This document shows, piece after piece, positions 1-7,935 of a stretch of DNA of 51,556 bases. The DNA is from Tissierellia bacterium (GTDB lineage: Bacteria > Bacillota > Clostridia > Tissierellales > Tepidimicrobiaceae), in assembly GCA_012728725.1 (NCBI GenBank), contig JAAYEM010000098.1, positions 1-51,556 on the forward strand. Direction: 5' to 3'. Both the position numbers and the translations under genes were made by a program. Within the stretch, counting starts at the first letter, position 1; every line of letters starts with the position of its first letter. The notes beneath the pieces were generated by a model. That model was not told the origin of the DNA. It ran no database searches and saw only the letters and a list, made by a program, of their open reading frames with translations.

Positions 1-342
1 ATAGGTGCTGGAATCCATAATTGGATACCCCAATCTATTATAGAAAATATATTAGGACAGAATAATCCATTTTCTGTTTTGATTGCTACCTTTGTAGGAA
101 TACCAATATATGCTGATATATTTGGAACTATACCTATTGCAGAGGCTTTATTGGCTAAAGGAGTACAAATTGGTACTATATTATCATTTATGATGGGAGT
201 TACAACCCTATCCCTTCCCTCCATAATAATGTTAAAACAAGGGGTTAAACCAAAATTATTAGGAGTATTTATAGCTATTGTGACCATAGGGATAATTATA
301 ATTGGATATTCCTTTAATCTATTCTCCCATATATTTGTATAA
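1..342 (+). CDS. Permease, C-terminal part (ArsP_1/DUF318-like)
   Basis: The reading frame is open from the first base, so the 5' end lies outside the window. The visible 113 residues are very hydrophobic, with at least two membrane segments and a motif around GIPIYADIFG that resembles the repeated motif of the ArsP_1/DUF318 (UPF0718) permeases. Members are multi-pass inner-membrane proteins implicated in export of organoarsenicals or metals. The next gene starts 12 bp downstream behind a good ribosome binding site and encodes a small thioredoxin-fold protein, a pairing often seen with this permease family. The family call rests on the C-terminal half only; the substrate cannot be judged. Confidence 0.6.
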   Translation: MGAGIHNWIPQSIIENILGQNNPFSVLIATFVGIPIYADIFGTIPIAEALLAKGVQIGTILSFMMGVTTLSLPSIIMLKQGVKPKLLGVFIAIVTIGIIIIGYSFNLFSHIFV

Positions 343-354
343 GGGGGTGGTAGT

Positions 355-588
355 ATGGAAATTAAGATACTGGGCACAGGCTGTCCAAAATGTGAAAAAC
401 TAGAGAAAAACCTAAAGGTTGCTTTAAAGGATTTGGACCTTGAGGTTAAAATAATAAAGACGGATAACCTAGCTGAAATAGTAAGCTATGGTGTAATGAC
501 CACTCCAGGCCTGGTAATAGATGATCAGGTAAAAACAGTAGGAAAGGTACCTTCTGTTAAAGAGATAAAGGAAATGTTAAGTAAATAG
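355..588 (+). CDS. Small thioredoxin-fold redox protein (redox-active disulfide protein 2 type)
   Basis: A 77-residue cytoplasmic protein with one thioredoxin-like domain. The CPKC active site (C10 and C13) follows the first beta strand, and the cis-proline region MTTPGLVID is present. Length and motif fit the redox-active disulfide protein 2/MTH895-like family. It starts with ATG behind GGGGGTGG, 12 bp after the upstream permease gene, so the two are probably co-transcribed. A role in delivering electrons or metalloid to the permease is inference. No terminator-like hairpin was seen directly after it. Confidence 0.8.
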   Translation: MEIKILGTGCPKCEKLEKNLKVALKDLDLEVKIIKTDNLAEIVSYGVMTTPGLVIDDQVKTVGKVPSVKEIKEMLSK

Positions 589-635
589 GGGATAGTTAGG
601 TTAAATAGGTTCAATTATTTGTGATAAATTAATAC

Positions 636-686
636 AAATTATTAAGATAAGTCCCACTGTGAAAGATTTGTTTGAAATATCATGAC
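636..686 (+). repeat. Degraded left half of interspersed palindromic element (copy D)
   Basis: This stretch aligns with the left end of the element at 21680-21847: the shared core runs AAATTATTAAGATAAG, a short variable stretch, then ACTGTGAAAGATT and GAAATATC. The matching right half is absent. The mrp promoter begins 10 bp downstream. Confidence 0.6.
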
Positions 687-695
687 TACCCTCTA

Positions 696-724
696 TTGAC
701 AGTAAAGTCAAATAATTGTACAAT
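696..724 (+). promoter_or_regulatory. Sigma-A promoter of mrp
   Basis: TTGACA at 696-701 and TACAAT at 719-724 are separated by 17 bp, a near-consensus vegetative promoter. Transcription would start near 731, giving a leader of about 35 nt before the mrp start at 765. Confidence 0.75.
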
Positions 725-764
725 ATAATTGGCATATGCTAATAACGTAGAGAGGGATGAAAAT

Positions 765-1589
765 ATGTCTAACTGCAACAACTGTCCATCAAAAAATAAT
801 TGTAATTCTCAGGCTACCTGTACTATAGTCAACAACCCCAATAATTTTGTTACCAATATTATTGGGGTAATGAGTGGAAAAGGCGGTGTTGGTAAATCCA
901 CAGTTGCAGCCCTAATAGCCAAGGATTTAAATGCCAAGGGCTATAGGGTAGGGGTATTAGATGCAGATGTTACCGGGCCTAGTATTCCCAGGCTTTTCCA
1001 GGTAAACAAGCAAAGGGCTGTGGCCAATGACCAGGGCATGCTACCAGTAGTTAGCCAGGAAGGGATAAAGATAATGTCCTTAAACCTTCTGATGGATGAT
1101 GAAGAAAATCCAGTTATTTGGAGGGGGCCAATAGTGTCCAATATAGTACAGCAGTTTTGGACTGATGTTATCTGGGGAGAGCTGGATTATTTGATAATAG
1201 ATATGCCACCAGGCACAGGGGATGTAGCCTTGACTGTTATGCAATCCATCCCTGTTACAGGAATAGTCATGGTGGCAGTTCCTCAGGATCTGGTATCCAT
1301 GATAGTGGCCAAGGCGGTAAACATGACTAAGAAACTTAATATACCTATACTGGGCATAGTCGAAAATATGAGCTATGTAACCTGTCCTGACTGTGATAAA
1401 AAGATTAAAATATTTGAAGGGGAAAACACAGCTGAATTCCTAAAGGAATATGATTTGGAACTATTAGGGGAACTACCTATGATGAAGGATATAGCAGGTA
1501 TTTCAAGTCCTAATAATAATGGACTGTCTGAGCCTGTTAAGAAGATAATTGAAGGAATTGGGGATAAGATAGTAAATTTCTTAGAATAG
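765..1589 (+). CDS. mrp: Mrp/NBP35-family P-loop ATPase, iron-sulfur carrier
   Basis: A 274-residue cytosolic ATPase of the Mrp/ApbC/NBP35 type, which holds and transfers [4Fe-4S] clusters. Residues 1-25 are Cys-rich (CNNCPSKNNC), as in clostridial members. A deviant Walker A (GKGGVGKST) follows, then the switch region DADVTGPSIPR and a Walker-B-like DMPPGTGD. A CPDC pair in the C-terminal third matches the cluster-bridging CxxC of the family. A TTG at 729 would add 12 residues, but the AGAGAGGGATG ribosome binding site places the start at ATG 765. Its own sigma-A promoter lies at 696-724. Confidence 0.9.
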   Translation: MSNCNNCPSKNNCNSQATCTIVNNPNNFVTNIIGVMSGKGGVGKSTVAALIAKDLNAKGYRVGVLDADVTGPSIPRLFQVNKQRAVANDQGMLPVVSQEGIKIMSLNLLMDDEENPVIWRGPIVSNIVQQFWTDVIWGELDYLIIDMPPGTGDVALTVMQSIPVTGIVMVAVPQDLVSMIVAKAVNMTKKLNIPILGIVENMSYVTCPDCDKKIKIFEGENTAEFLKEYDLELLGELPMMKDIAGISSPNNNGLSEPVKKIIEGIGDKIVNFLE

Positions 1590-1664
1590 GATTCATTGTA
1601 AATTTTATATTTTTAATCACAATAAATTTTTGCCCAGACAAGTTTATATAGAATCATATAAATG

Positions 1665-1716
1665 GTATAAACCCCCATATTTTTGGCAAATATAAGAATA
1701 AAAAAATATGGGGGTT
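1665..1716 (+). promoter_or_regulatory. yaaL control region: candidate sigma-F/G promoter inside an SD-sequestering hairpin
   Basis: AACCCCCATATTTTT (1670-1684) and AAAAATATGGGGGTT (1702-1716) form a perfect 15-bp inverted repeat. The 3' arm contains the GGGGG Shine-Dalgarno sequence of yaaL. GTATA (1665-1669), 15 bp, then GGCAAATAT (1685-1693) resembles a sigma-F promoter with one mismatch in the -10 element. The predicted start near 1700 would omit the 5' arm. The inverted repeat is seen directly; the promoter and mechanism are inferred. Confidence 0.55.
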
Positions 1717-1721
1717 ATTTT

Positions 1722-1997
1722 ATGACAAGAATAAAAAACTATTACAGGGATAAGGCCTATAATATTATCAAATTAATAAATATTATTTCTGATAAATACA
1801 AAGGTAGAGAGATTAGTGAAAAGGAAGAGATAATAGAGAATCTGAACAAAGCCCATGAGGAGTGGAAGAGCAAGGAAAAATACTTTCAAACAGTGACAGA
1901 TCCAGACCTGGTGGACCATGCCATATATGAACTGGAGGCCTCTAAAATAAAATATGCCTATCTATTAAAAAAGGCAAAAGAATTAAATATTGAGTAA
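1722..1997 (+). CDS. yaaL: YaaL-like DUF2508 family protein
   Basis: A 91-residue charged, helical, soluble protein matching the DUF2508 (YaaL) family: a basic N-terminus, a central Glu/Lys-rich helix and a conserved tail around AIYELEASKIKYAYLLKKAK. The function is unknown, but the gene lies directly upstream of bofA here as in B. subtilis. An in-frame TTG at 1683 lies inside the upstream hairpin and lacks a ribosome binding site. ATG 1722, 7 bp after GGGGG, is preferred. Expression is probably sporulation-linked because of the control region at 1665-1716. Confidence 0.85.
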   Translation: MTRIKNYYRDKAYNIIKLINIISDKYKGREISEKEEIIENLNKAHEEWKSKEKYFQTVTDPDLVDHAIYELEASKIKYAYLLKKAKELNIE

Positions 1998-2012
1998 TAT
2001 TTACACAAGCTA

Positions 2013-2046
2013 TCCCCTATTATATAGTAAAAGTATATAGGGGGGA
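2013..2046 (+). promoter_or_regulatory. bofA SD-sequestering hairpin
   Basis: The 5' arm, TCCCCTATTATATA (2013-2026), pairs imperfectly with TATATAGGGGGGA (2034-2046), which contains the bofA Shine-Dalgarno sequence. A TAATATT at 1995-2001 could be a sigma-E -35 element, but the -10 match inside the 5' arm is weak. The layout copies that of yaaL and spmA. Confidence 0.4.
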
Positions 2047-2051
2047 TTTAT

Positions 2052-2312
2052 ATGGATATTACCACCTTGCTGGCTTTCCTATTTGGTTTATTCCTACTAT
2101 ATATAATAGGTATATTATTGGTTATTCCCATTAAGCTCATAATAAAATTAATAGTCAATGGAGTAATAGGAGGTTTCCTATTATTAATAGCAAATTTCAT
2201 AGGAGGTTTTATGGGCCTTAGTATAAATATCAATCCCATAACGGCTTTGGTGGCAGGCTTTTTAGGGGTACCGGGGATAGTCCTATTATTCATAATACAA
2301 AAGATATTATAG
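2052..2312 (+). CDS. bofA: BofA family membrane protein, pro-sigma-K processing inhibitor
   Basis: An 86-residue integral membrane protein with two or three hydrophobic segments and the family signature near the C-terminus (NPITALVAGFLGVPGIVLL). In B. subtilis BofA sits in the mother-cell outer forespore membrane with SpoIVFA and holds the SpoIVFB protease inactive until sigma-K is needed. Length and position after yaaL match the family. The ATG at 2052 follows GGGGGGA. No spoIVF genes are in the window, so whether this host uses the same checkpoint is unknown. Confidence 0.9.
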   Translation: MDITTLLAFLFGLFLLYIIGILLVIPIKLIIKLIVNGVIGGFLLLIANFIGGFMGLSININPITALVAGFLGVPGIVLLFIIQKIL

Positions 2313-2408
2313 TTCACTAAATTGTAAAAATATACTAATAAATTTGCAAATATTCCTTTAATTTGATATATATAATATATATAATAATTTTATAAGGAGG
2401 CTATTGCC

Positions 2409-3047
2409 ATGGCTGCAATTAAAATACAAGTAGAAGAAAGAAGGGGATTAGGAAAGAATAAGGCAGATAAACTTCGCAGAAATGAAATTATACCAGGTGT
2501 ACTATATGGTAAAGGTGAAGAAGCAAAACATATTCAGGTAAATAAACGGGATTTTGAAAGGGTATACAAAATAGCAGGAACAACTACCTTAATAGACCTA
2601 GAAGTTGGAGGAGATACATTACCTGTATTAATAAAGGAAGTTCAAATCCATCCATTTAAGAATCAGTATCTCCATGTGGACTTCCAAAAACTTGATATGA
2701 CTGAAGAGGTTAAATTAACTATTCCTATTACATTGGTAGGAAAGGAAAATATTAGGGATAAGGATGGAACACTGGTACAGCAATTAGATGAAATAGAAAT
2801 AGAATGTTTACCAAAGTATATCCCACAAGCAATAGAAGTAGATGTATCTAATATCGATTTTGATAGACCAATATTCGTATCAGATTTAGAAATATTTGGT
2901 GATGAAAACATTACCATATTTAGGGAAGCTGATGATGTAATAGTAAGTCTAGTAGAAGCAGGAGCACCTGCGGAAGAAGAGGAGGAAGAAGTAGTAGATG
3001 CAGGGGATGTACCAGTAGTAGGAGAGGAAGAATCGGAAGAAGAATAA
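2409..3047 (+). CDS. rplY: 50S ribosomal protein bL25, Ctc form
   Basis: A 212-residue protein binding 5S rRNA in the large ribosomal subunit. Residues 1-95 form the L25 domain (EERRGLGKNKADKLRR near the start). Residues 100-185 form the TL5/Ctc C-terminal beta domain. The last 25 residues are an almost wholly acidic tail (repeated Glu), common in the long Ctc form. The start at ATG 2409 is set by AAGGAGG. The gene is monocistronic, with a terminator hairpin directly after it. Confidence 0.95.
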   Translation: MAAIKIQVEERRGLGKNKADKLRRNEIIPGVLYGKGEEAKHIQVNKRDFERVYKIAGTTTLIDLEVGGDTLPVLIKEVQIHPFKNQYLHVDFQKLDMTEEVKLTIPITLVGKENIRDKDGTLVQQLDEIEIECLPKYIPQAIEVDVSNIDFDRPIFVSDLEIFGDENITIFREADDVIVSLVEAGAPAEEEEEEVVDAGDVPVVGEEESEEE

Positions 3048-3057
3048 TAGTGGAAAC

Positions 3058-3093
3058 AAAAAGACAGGTAAGCATGAACTTATCTGTCTTTTT
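3058..3093 (+). terminator. Rho-independent terminator of rplY
   Basis: AAAAAGACAGGTAAG (3058-3072) and CTTATCTGTCTTTTT (3079-3093) form a long stem with one G-T pair and a 6-nt loop, ending in a T run. Confidence 0.85.
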
Positions 3094-3117
3094 CTATAGG
3101 AAGAAGGGGTGAAAAGA

Positions 3118-4527
3118 ATGGGCAAAATATTATCTGGATACCTATTTCCCCATCCCCCCATTGTAGTAGAAGGGATAGGGAAGGGGGAAGAAGTTAGGGC
3201 CCAAAAGACCATAGAAGGTTCCCAGGCCTTGGCTAAGGATATAGGAAATAAGAAGCCTACCACCATAATAGTCATAACTCCCCATGGACCACTTTTTAGA
3301 GACGCCCTATCCATATCCGTAAGTGAAGAATTAGAAGGGGATTTTAGAAGGTTTGGTAATGGATCTATAAAGTATAGGTACAAAAACAATTTGGAATTGG
3401 TAGAAAGGATAGCTAAAGAATCCAGCCTAAGGGATATCCCCATAGCCATAGTGGATAAGGGATTTGCTAGAAGATATGGTATTGACCTTAAATTAGATCA
3501 TGGAAGCTTGGTCCCTCTATATTTTGTGGATAAGGAGTATAAGGATTTTAAACTTATCCACATTACCTATGGCCTACTATCCCCATTGGAGCTATTTGAA
3601 TTTGGTAGGATACTTCAAAGGGTAGCCTTAGAATCCCATGAAGATGTGGCCTTGATAGCCAGTGGAGATCTATCCCATAAGCTATCCCATGATGGACCCT
3701 ATCCCTATTCCCCCTATGGAGAAAAGTTCGATAATAAAATAGTCAGTATACTGAAGGAGGCAGATTTTAAATCCATAGTATCCTTCGATTTGAGCCTAAG
3801 TGAGAAGGCAGGAGAGTGTGGCCTTCGCTCCCTTATGGTACTGGCAGGCTTTCTAGATGGATATAGGATAGAAGCAGAAGTATTATCCTATGAAGGCCCC
3901 TTTGGTGTTGGATACTGTAATGCTAAATTTGAAGTAATAGATAGGGATGATAGCAGGAATATACAGGAGGAGCTAATCAATATGAATAGGGAGAAGATGG
4001 ATAGGATCAGGGAAAAGGAAGATGAATACGTAAGGCTTGCTAGAAAAAGTTTAGAACATTATGTAAGATATAATGAAAGGATCAGTGTCCCTGAATATAT
4101 AGGGGAAGAAATGTTAAACAAAAAACAAGGAGTATTTGTCACCCTCAAAAAGGATGGTATGCTTAGGGGCTGTATAGGTACCGTAGAGCCTAGGCAGAAA
4201 AATGTTGCAGAGGAGATAATAGAAAATGCCATAAGTGCAGGAACCAAGGACCCTAGATTCGACCCGGTTACAGAAGAGGAGTTGGACCAATTGGTATATT
4301 CAGTAGATGTACTAATGAAGCCAGAACCTATTACATCTATTGAAGAACTGGATGTTAAAAGATATGGGCTTATAGTGTCTAAAGGATACAGAAGGGGCTT
4401 GTTGCTACCTAATATAGAAGGGGTGGACACTCCTGAAGAACAGGTAAGAATTGCCCTCAATAAAGCCGGTATTGATGAAGGGGAGAATTATGAGATGCAG
4501 CGCTTTGAAGTAATACGACATAATTAG
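3118..4527 (+). CDS. amrA: AmmeMemoRadiSam system protein, LigB/Memo-like + AMMECR1 fusion
   Basis: A 469-residue two-domain protein. Residues 1-265 are a class III extradiol-dioxygenase/Memo-like fold with the expected His positions (FPHPPI near the start, ITPHGP, LDHGS, ASGDLSHK). Residues 300-469 are an AMMECR1 domain (KKDGMLRGCIGTVEP, TKDPRFDPV). With the radical SAM gene 10 bp downstream it forms the AmmeMemoRadiSam system, whose chemistry is not established. A GTG at 3109 would overlap the ribosome binding site AAGGGGTG, so ATG 3118 is chosen. In many genomes the two domains are separate genes. Confidence 0.88.
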   Translation: MGKILSGYLFPHPPIVVEGIGKGEEVRAQKTIEGSQALAKDIGNKKPTTIIVITPHGPLFRDALSISVSEELEGDFRRFGNGSIKYRYKNNLELVERIAKESSLRDIPIAIVDKGFARRYGIDLKLDHGSLVPLYFVDKEYKDFKLIHITYGLLSPLELFEFGRILQRVALESHEDVALIASGDLSHKLSHDGPYPYSPYGEKFDNKIVSILKEADFKSIVSFDLSLSEKAGECGLRSLMVLAGFLDGYRIEAEVLSYEGPFGVGYCNAKFEVIDRDDSRNIQEELINMNREKMDRIREKEDEYVRLARKSLEHYVRYNERISVPEYIGEEMLNKKQGVFVTLKKDGMLRGCIGTVEPRQKNVAEEIIENAISAGTKDPRFDPVTEEELDQLVYSVDVLMKPEPITSIEELDVKRYGLIVSKGYRRGLLLPNIEGVDTPEEQVRIALNKAGIDEGENYEMQRFEVIRHN

Positions 4528-4537
4528 GAGGATTTGT

Positions 4538-5512
4538 ATGGAATGCTTATACTATGAAAAGAAGGAAAACCAGGTGGTAATATGTAATCTTTGCCCCCAC
4601 AAATGTACTATTGCTCCGGGGAAGGTAGGCATATGTAGGGTAAGGAAGAATGTGGATGGGACCCTCATATCCTTAAACTATGGAAGGATTGCTTCCCATG
4701 CCTATGATCCAATAGAGAAAAAACCACTTTACCACTTTTATCCTGGAGCAGACATCCTTTCCTTGGGCAGTATTGGCTGCAATTTAGCCTGTGATTTTTG
4801 CCAGAATTGGGAGATAGCCCATAGGCGTTCCTTAACCATAGAGATAGAGGATGAAGATATTTTATTATTAGGAAAGGCAAAGGGCTCCATAGGGATTGCC
4901 TATACCTATAACGAGCCCACCATATTCTATGAATATGTATACCATATGTCAAAATTGGCCAGAAAAAGAGGACTTAAAAATGTGCTAGTAACCAATGGCT
5001 ATATAGAGGAGGAGCCTTTAAAGGAACTCCTTCCCTATATAGATGCTATGAATATAGATTTAAAATCCATGAAGGATGATTTCTACAAGAGGATTTGTAA
5101 GGGTAAATTAGAGCCGGTTTTAAGGACCATTGAACTGGCAGCCAAATCTACCCATGTGGAATTGACCACCCTAATCATTGAAGGGGAAAATAGCTCTGAG
5201 GAAGAGATAGAGGAGCTGGCCCAATGGATAGCCAGCATAAATAAGGGCATCCCCCTTCATCTATCCAAATACTTCCCAGCCTACAAGATGGCACTGCCAG
5301 CCACCAGCTATGAAGTCCTTATGAGGGCTAAGGAAATAGCTAGCAAACATTTGGACTATGTATATATTGGAAATGTATGGGGGATAGACAACAACACCTA
5401 TTGCCCCAATTGCTCCAATGAGCTGGTAAATAGGTATAGCAGAGGAGAGATAAGGGGTATACAAGATGGAAAATGCAGTCAGTGTGGATATCCAGTAAAT
5501 ATAATATATTAA
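4538..5512 (+). CDS. amrS: AmmeMemoRadiSam system radical SAM enzyme
   Basis: A 324-residue radical SAM enzyme related to pyruvate-formate-lyase-activating enzymes. The cluster-binding motif is C81, C85, C88 (CNLACDFC). An N-terminal Cys motif (CNLCPHKC, then GICRVR) and a C-terminal CPNC...CSQCG pair could hold additional metal. It starts at ATG 4538 behind TTAGGAGG and is co-transcribed with the upstream Memo/AMMECR1 fusion. Substrate and product are unknown for the family; the conserved gene association suggests the partners act on one molecule. Confidence 0.92.
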   Translation: MECLYYEKKENQVVICNLCPHKCTIAPGKVGICRVRKNVDGTLISLNYGRIASHAYDPIEKKPLYHFYPGADILSLGSIGCNLACDFCQNWEIAHRRSLTIEIEDEDILLLGKAKGSIGIAYTYNEPTIFYEYVYHMSKLARKRGLKNVLVTNGYIEEEPLKELLPYIDAMNIDLKSMKDDFYKRICKGKLEPVLRTIELAAKSTHVELTTLIIEGENSSEEEIEELAQWIASINKGIPLHLSKYFPAYKMALPATSYEVLMRAKEIASKHLDYVYIGNVWGIDNNTYCPNCSNELVNRYSRGEIRGIQDGKCSQCGYPVNIIY

Positions 5513-5527
5513 ATATCCCTTGCCAAG

Positions 5528-5608
5528 CACAAAATCAGCCTGCCATGAATAAAATATACCAAATAGGTAAGAATCTTAGCAAATACTATTTAAGGGGCTG
5601 ATTTTGTG
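5528..5608 (+). promoter_or_regulatory. csfB control region: sigma-F promoter enclosed by hairpin arms that hide SD and start codon
   Basis: CACAAAATCAGCC (5528-5540) and GGCTGATTTTGTG (5596-5608) are perfect 13-bp inverted repeats. The 3' arm contains part of the AAGGGG Shine-Dalgarno sequence and the whole GTG start codon. The 55-nt loop holds GAATA (5547-5551), 14 bp, then GGTAAGAAT (5566-5574), which fits the sigma-F -10 pattern GGnnAnAnT. A transcript from it would start near 5581, after the 5' arm. In B. subtilis csfB is a sigma-F gene. Confidence 0.65.
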
Positions 5609-5791
5609 TCTTGTAAATTTTGTAATGAAAAGGGGAAAAATACTGTAGATTTACTGGGGATAAGCATATGTGAGGACTGCTTCGAACACATAGCCACTAC
5701 CTCTGTATTTGCTGATAATTATGAATATAATAAGGAAGTAATAAAATCCATATTGAAAAAATACATAGAGGAAAAGGATATGGCCCCGTAA
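5606..5791 (+). CDS. csfB: CsfB/Gin anti-sigma factor (sigma-G inhibitor)
   Basis: A 61-residue zinc-binding protein with two CxxC pairs (C3/C6 and C22/C25), matching the Gin family. Gin binds sigma-G early in the forespore, and sigma-E in the mother cell, to prevent mistimed activity. The GTG start at 5606 is supported by AAGGGGC 8 bp upstream and by the Cys pair starting at residue 3. The neighbours (bofA upstream, decarboxylase-tmk downstream) match the csfB position in B. subtilis. The start codon lies inside a hairpin arm. Confidence 0.88.
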   Translation: MSCKFCNEKGKNTVDLLGISICEDCFEHIATTSVFADNYEYNKEVIKSILKKYIEEKDMAP

Positions 5792-5805
5792 TTATGTACG
5801 GGGCC
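5782..5805 (+). terminator. Hairpin after csfB
   Basis: GGCCCCGTA (5782-5790) and TACGGGGCC (5797-5805) form a 9-bp stem over the stop codon. The following AATTAATTTATATTG is only moderately T-rich, so termination strength is uncertain. Confidence 0.6.
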
Positions 5806-5833
5806 AATTAATTTATATTGTATAATAATTTTA

Positions 5834-5842
5834 TGATATACT
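5834..5842 (+). promoter_or_regulatory. Extended -10 promoter of the decarboxylase-tmk-darA-holB-ricT operon
   Basis: TGATATACT gives an extended -10 element (TG-n-TATACT). No good -35 is visible. It lies 33 bp before the decarboxylase start, downstream of the csfB hairpin. Confidence 0.45.
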
Positions 5843-5874
5843 AAATAAAAAGAAGAGCTGAAAGGAGTATATTA

Positions 5875-7284
5875 TTGGGAAAGCCAATTTTTGAAAGAAT
5901 GAAGGAGCTAAAGGAAATAAGGCCCATTTCTTTCCATATGCCAGGCCATAAGGGGAGAAACTGGCTTATCAATTGGGGAGAATACATATTGGACATGGAT
6001 ATTACTGAAATACCTGGAATGGACAATCTTCAGGATCCAGTAGGGGTTATCAAAAGGAGCCAGGAATTGGCTGCCAAGGCCTTTGGGGCCAGGGAGACCA
6101 TATATTCAGTAAATGGAACTACGGGAGGAATCTATATTGCCCTAGGTGGGATAAGCAGTCCAGGAGATAAGATATTGATCCAGAGAAATTCCCACAAATC
6201 CGTATATAATGCCGCCATTTTGAATAGGTTGGATATAGAATATGTATATCCAAATTACAATAAAGACCATCATCTATATACGGGCATAGATCCAGATACC
6301 ATAGAATCTAAATTGAAGGAAAGTCCAGACATAAAAGTGGTGGTGTTAACCTACCCCAATTACTATGGAATCTGTTCCAATATAGAAAAGATAGGGGAAA
6401 TAGTCCACAAGTATGGTAAGCTATTGATGATAGATGAGGCCCATGGAAGCCATTTTATATTTTCAGACCACTTACCCACCCCTGCCCTGAAAGCTGGGGC
6501 AGATATAACAGTCCAAAGCATTCATAAAACCCTACCTAGCTTCACCCAGACCTCCATGGTCCATATAGGGTCAGAAAGGGTAGATGTGGAAAGGATAAAA
6601 GCCATGTCAGCTCTTTATCAGACCACCAGCCCATCCTACCTATTTATGACCTCCTTGGAATTGGCTAGAGCTTACATGGAAGGGGAAGGTAAAGAAAGGC
6701 TAGATAAGGTAATCCAGGAATTAAAGGTACTGGAAAAATCCTTACAAGAAATTCCTAGGGTTAAGGTATTTACTGGAGATAAAGATGACAAGACCATCCA
6801 TAGCAAGGATATTACTAAAATATTATTTAGGATAGAGGGTTTGACAGGGGTTAATACAAATAAAATACTTATGGAAGACTATAATATCTACCTAGAGATG
6901 GCAGACCGTCATCATGCCCTAGCCCTAACTAGTGTAATGAATGATAGGGAGGATTTTGAAGCTTTATATAAGGCTATAGAGGATATTGCTAGTAGGGAAT
7001 ATGATTATGTAGATCCTATGGATATAGATATACCTATGCCTAAAATAGAAAGGCCCATATATGAAGCCTTTTATTCCAATAAGAGGGCAGTAGATTTAAA
7101 GGATAGTATAGGGAAAATATCTGCATCCTTTATTACCCCTTATCCACCAGGCATACCCCTTATCTGTCCAGGAGAAAAGATCAGCAGGGAGCTGGTGGAA
7201 TATATAAGCTTCTTAAAGGATAAGGGTATAGAAATTATAGGTTTTATGGGCTATAATAAAGAAAAGATACAAGTAATAGATTAA
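5875..7284 (+). CDS. PLP-dependent Orn/Lys/Arg decarboxylase family protein (YaaO-like)
   Basis: A 469-residue fold-type I PLP enzyme of the Orn/Lys/Arg decarboxylase family. HMPGHKG near residue 21, the substrate loop SVNGTTGG, DEAHGSH before the cofactor site and SIHKTL with Schiff-base lysine K218 are all visible. A C-terminal domain with TPYPPGIPLICPGE completes the family layout. Its position before tmk matches B. subtilis yaaO. It may make putrescine, cadaverine or agmatine for spermidine synthesis (speDE are in this window); the substrate cannot be read from sequence. The TTG start at 5875 follows AAAGGAG by 7 bp. Confidence 0.9.
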   Translation: MGKPIFERMKELKEIRPISFHMPGHKGRNWLINWGEYILDMDITEIPGMDNLQDPVGVIKRSQELAAKAFGARETIYSVNGTTGGIYIALGGISSPGDKILIQRNSHKSVYNAAILNRLDIEYVYPNYNKDHHLYTGIDPDTIESKLKESPDIKVVVLTYPNYYGICSNIEKIGEIVHKYGKLLMIDEAHGSHFIFSDHLPTPALKAGADITVQSIHKTLPSFTQTSMVHIGSERVDVERIKAMSALYQTTSPSYLFMTSLELARAYMEGEGKERLDKVIQELKVLEKSLQEIPRVKVFTGDKDDKTIHSKDITKILFRIEGLTGVNTNKILMEDYNIYLEMADRHHALALTSVMNDREDFEALYKAIEDIASREYDYVDPMDIDIPMPKIERPIYEAFYSNKRAVDLKDSIGKISASFITPYPPGIPLICPGEKISRELVEYISFLKDKGIEIIGFMGYNKEKIQVID

Positions 7285-7302
7285 AAGGGGATGAAATAAG
7301 GT

Positions 7303-7935
7303 TTGAAAGGTATATTCATAACATTAGAAGGGCCAGATGGTTCAGGAAAGACTACCATGATGAATAGGATTACTCAATATTTAGAGGAGAAAGGTATAGA
7401 TTTTATTGTAACTAGAGAACCTGGAGGGACACAAATAGGGGAGGAAATTAGAAATATAATACTAGATGCAAAAAATAAGAATATGGCCTCAGAAACGGAA
7501 GCCCTTCTCTATGCTGCATCCAGGGCCCAGCATGTCCATGAGAAGATAAACCCTGCCCTAAAAGAAGGGAAAATAGTCCTCTGCGAAAGGTTTATACTTT
7601 CCAGTTTGGCCTATCAAGGAATAGGTAGGAAATTAGGGATAGAAGAGGTTTATATGATAAACCATTTTGCTATTAAAGGTGTAAAACCAGATTTAACCTT
7701 GTTCTTCCGTATAGATCCTGCAGTTAGCCTTAATAGGAAGGTGGAAAAGGGAGGGGATAGGTTAGAGCAGGAGGGAATCCAATTTCACCAGCAAGTATAT
7801 AATGGATACATGAAGCTTTTAGAGCTGTATCCTGAAAATATACGGGTAATTGATGCCTCAAAATCCAAGGAGGATGTATTTAGGCAATGCATATCCTCTA
7901 TTGAAGAAATCCTTAAAAGGAGGAATAAAATATGA
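7303..7935 (+). CDS. tmk: Thymidylate kinase (dTMP kinase)
   Basis: A 210-residue P-loop kinase converting dTMP to dTDP. The P-loop EGPDGSGKTT spans residues 9-18, TREPGGTQIGE is the DNA-precursor-binding motif, and CERFILSSLAYQG contains the family DR[YF]-like segment. The start is TTG 7303, 18 bp after the decarboxylase stop. The 3' end overlaps the next gene by 4 bp (ATGA), so translation is probably coupled with darA. Confidence 0.95.
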   Translation: MKGIFITLEGPDGSGKTTMMNRITQYLEEKGIDFIVTREPGGTQIGEEIRNIILDAKNKNMASETEALLYAASRAQHVHEKINPALKEGKIVLCERFILSSLAYQGIGRKLGIEEVYMINHFAIKGVKPDLTLFFRIDPAVSLNRKVEKGGDRLEQEGIQFHQQVYNGYMKLLELYPENIRVIDASKSKEDVFRQCISSIEEILKRRNKI

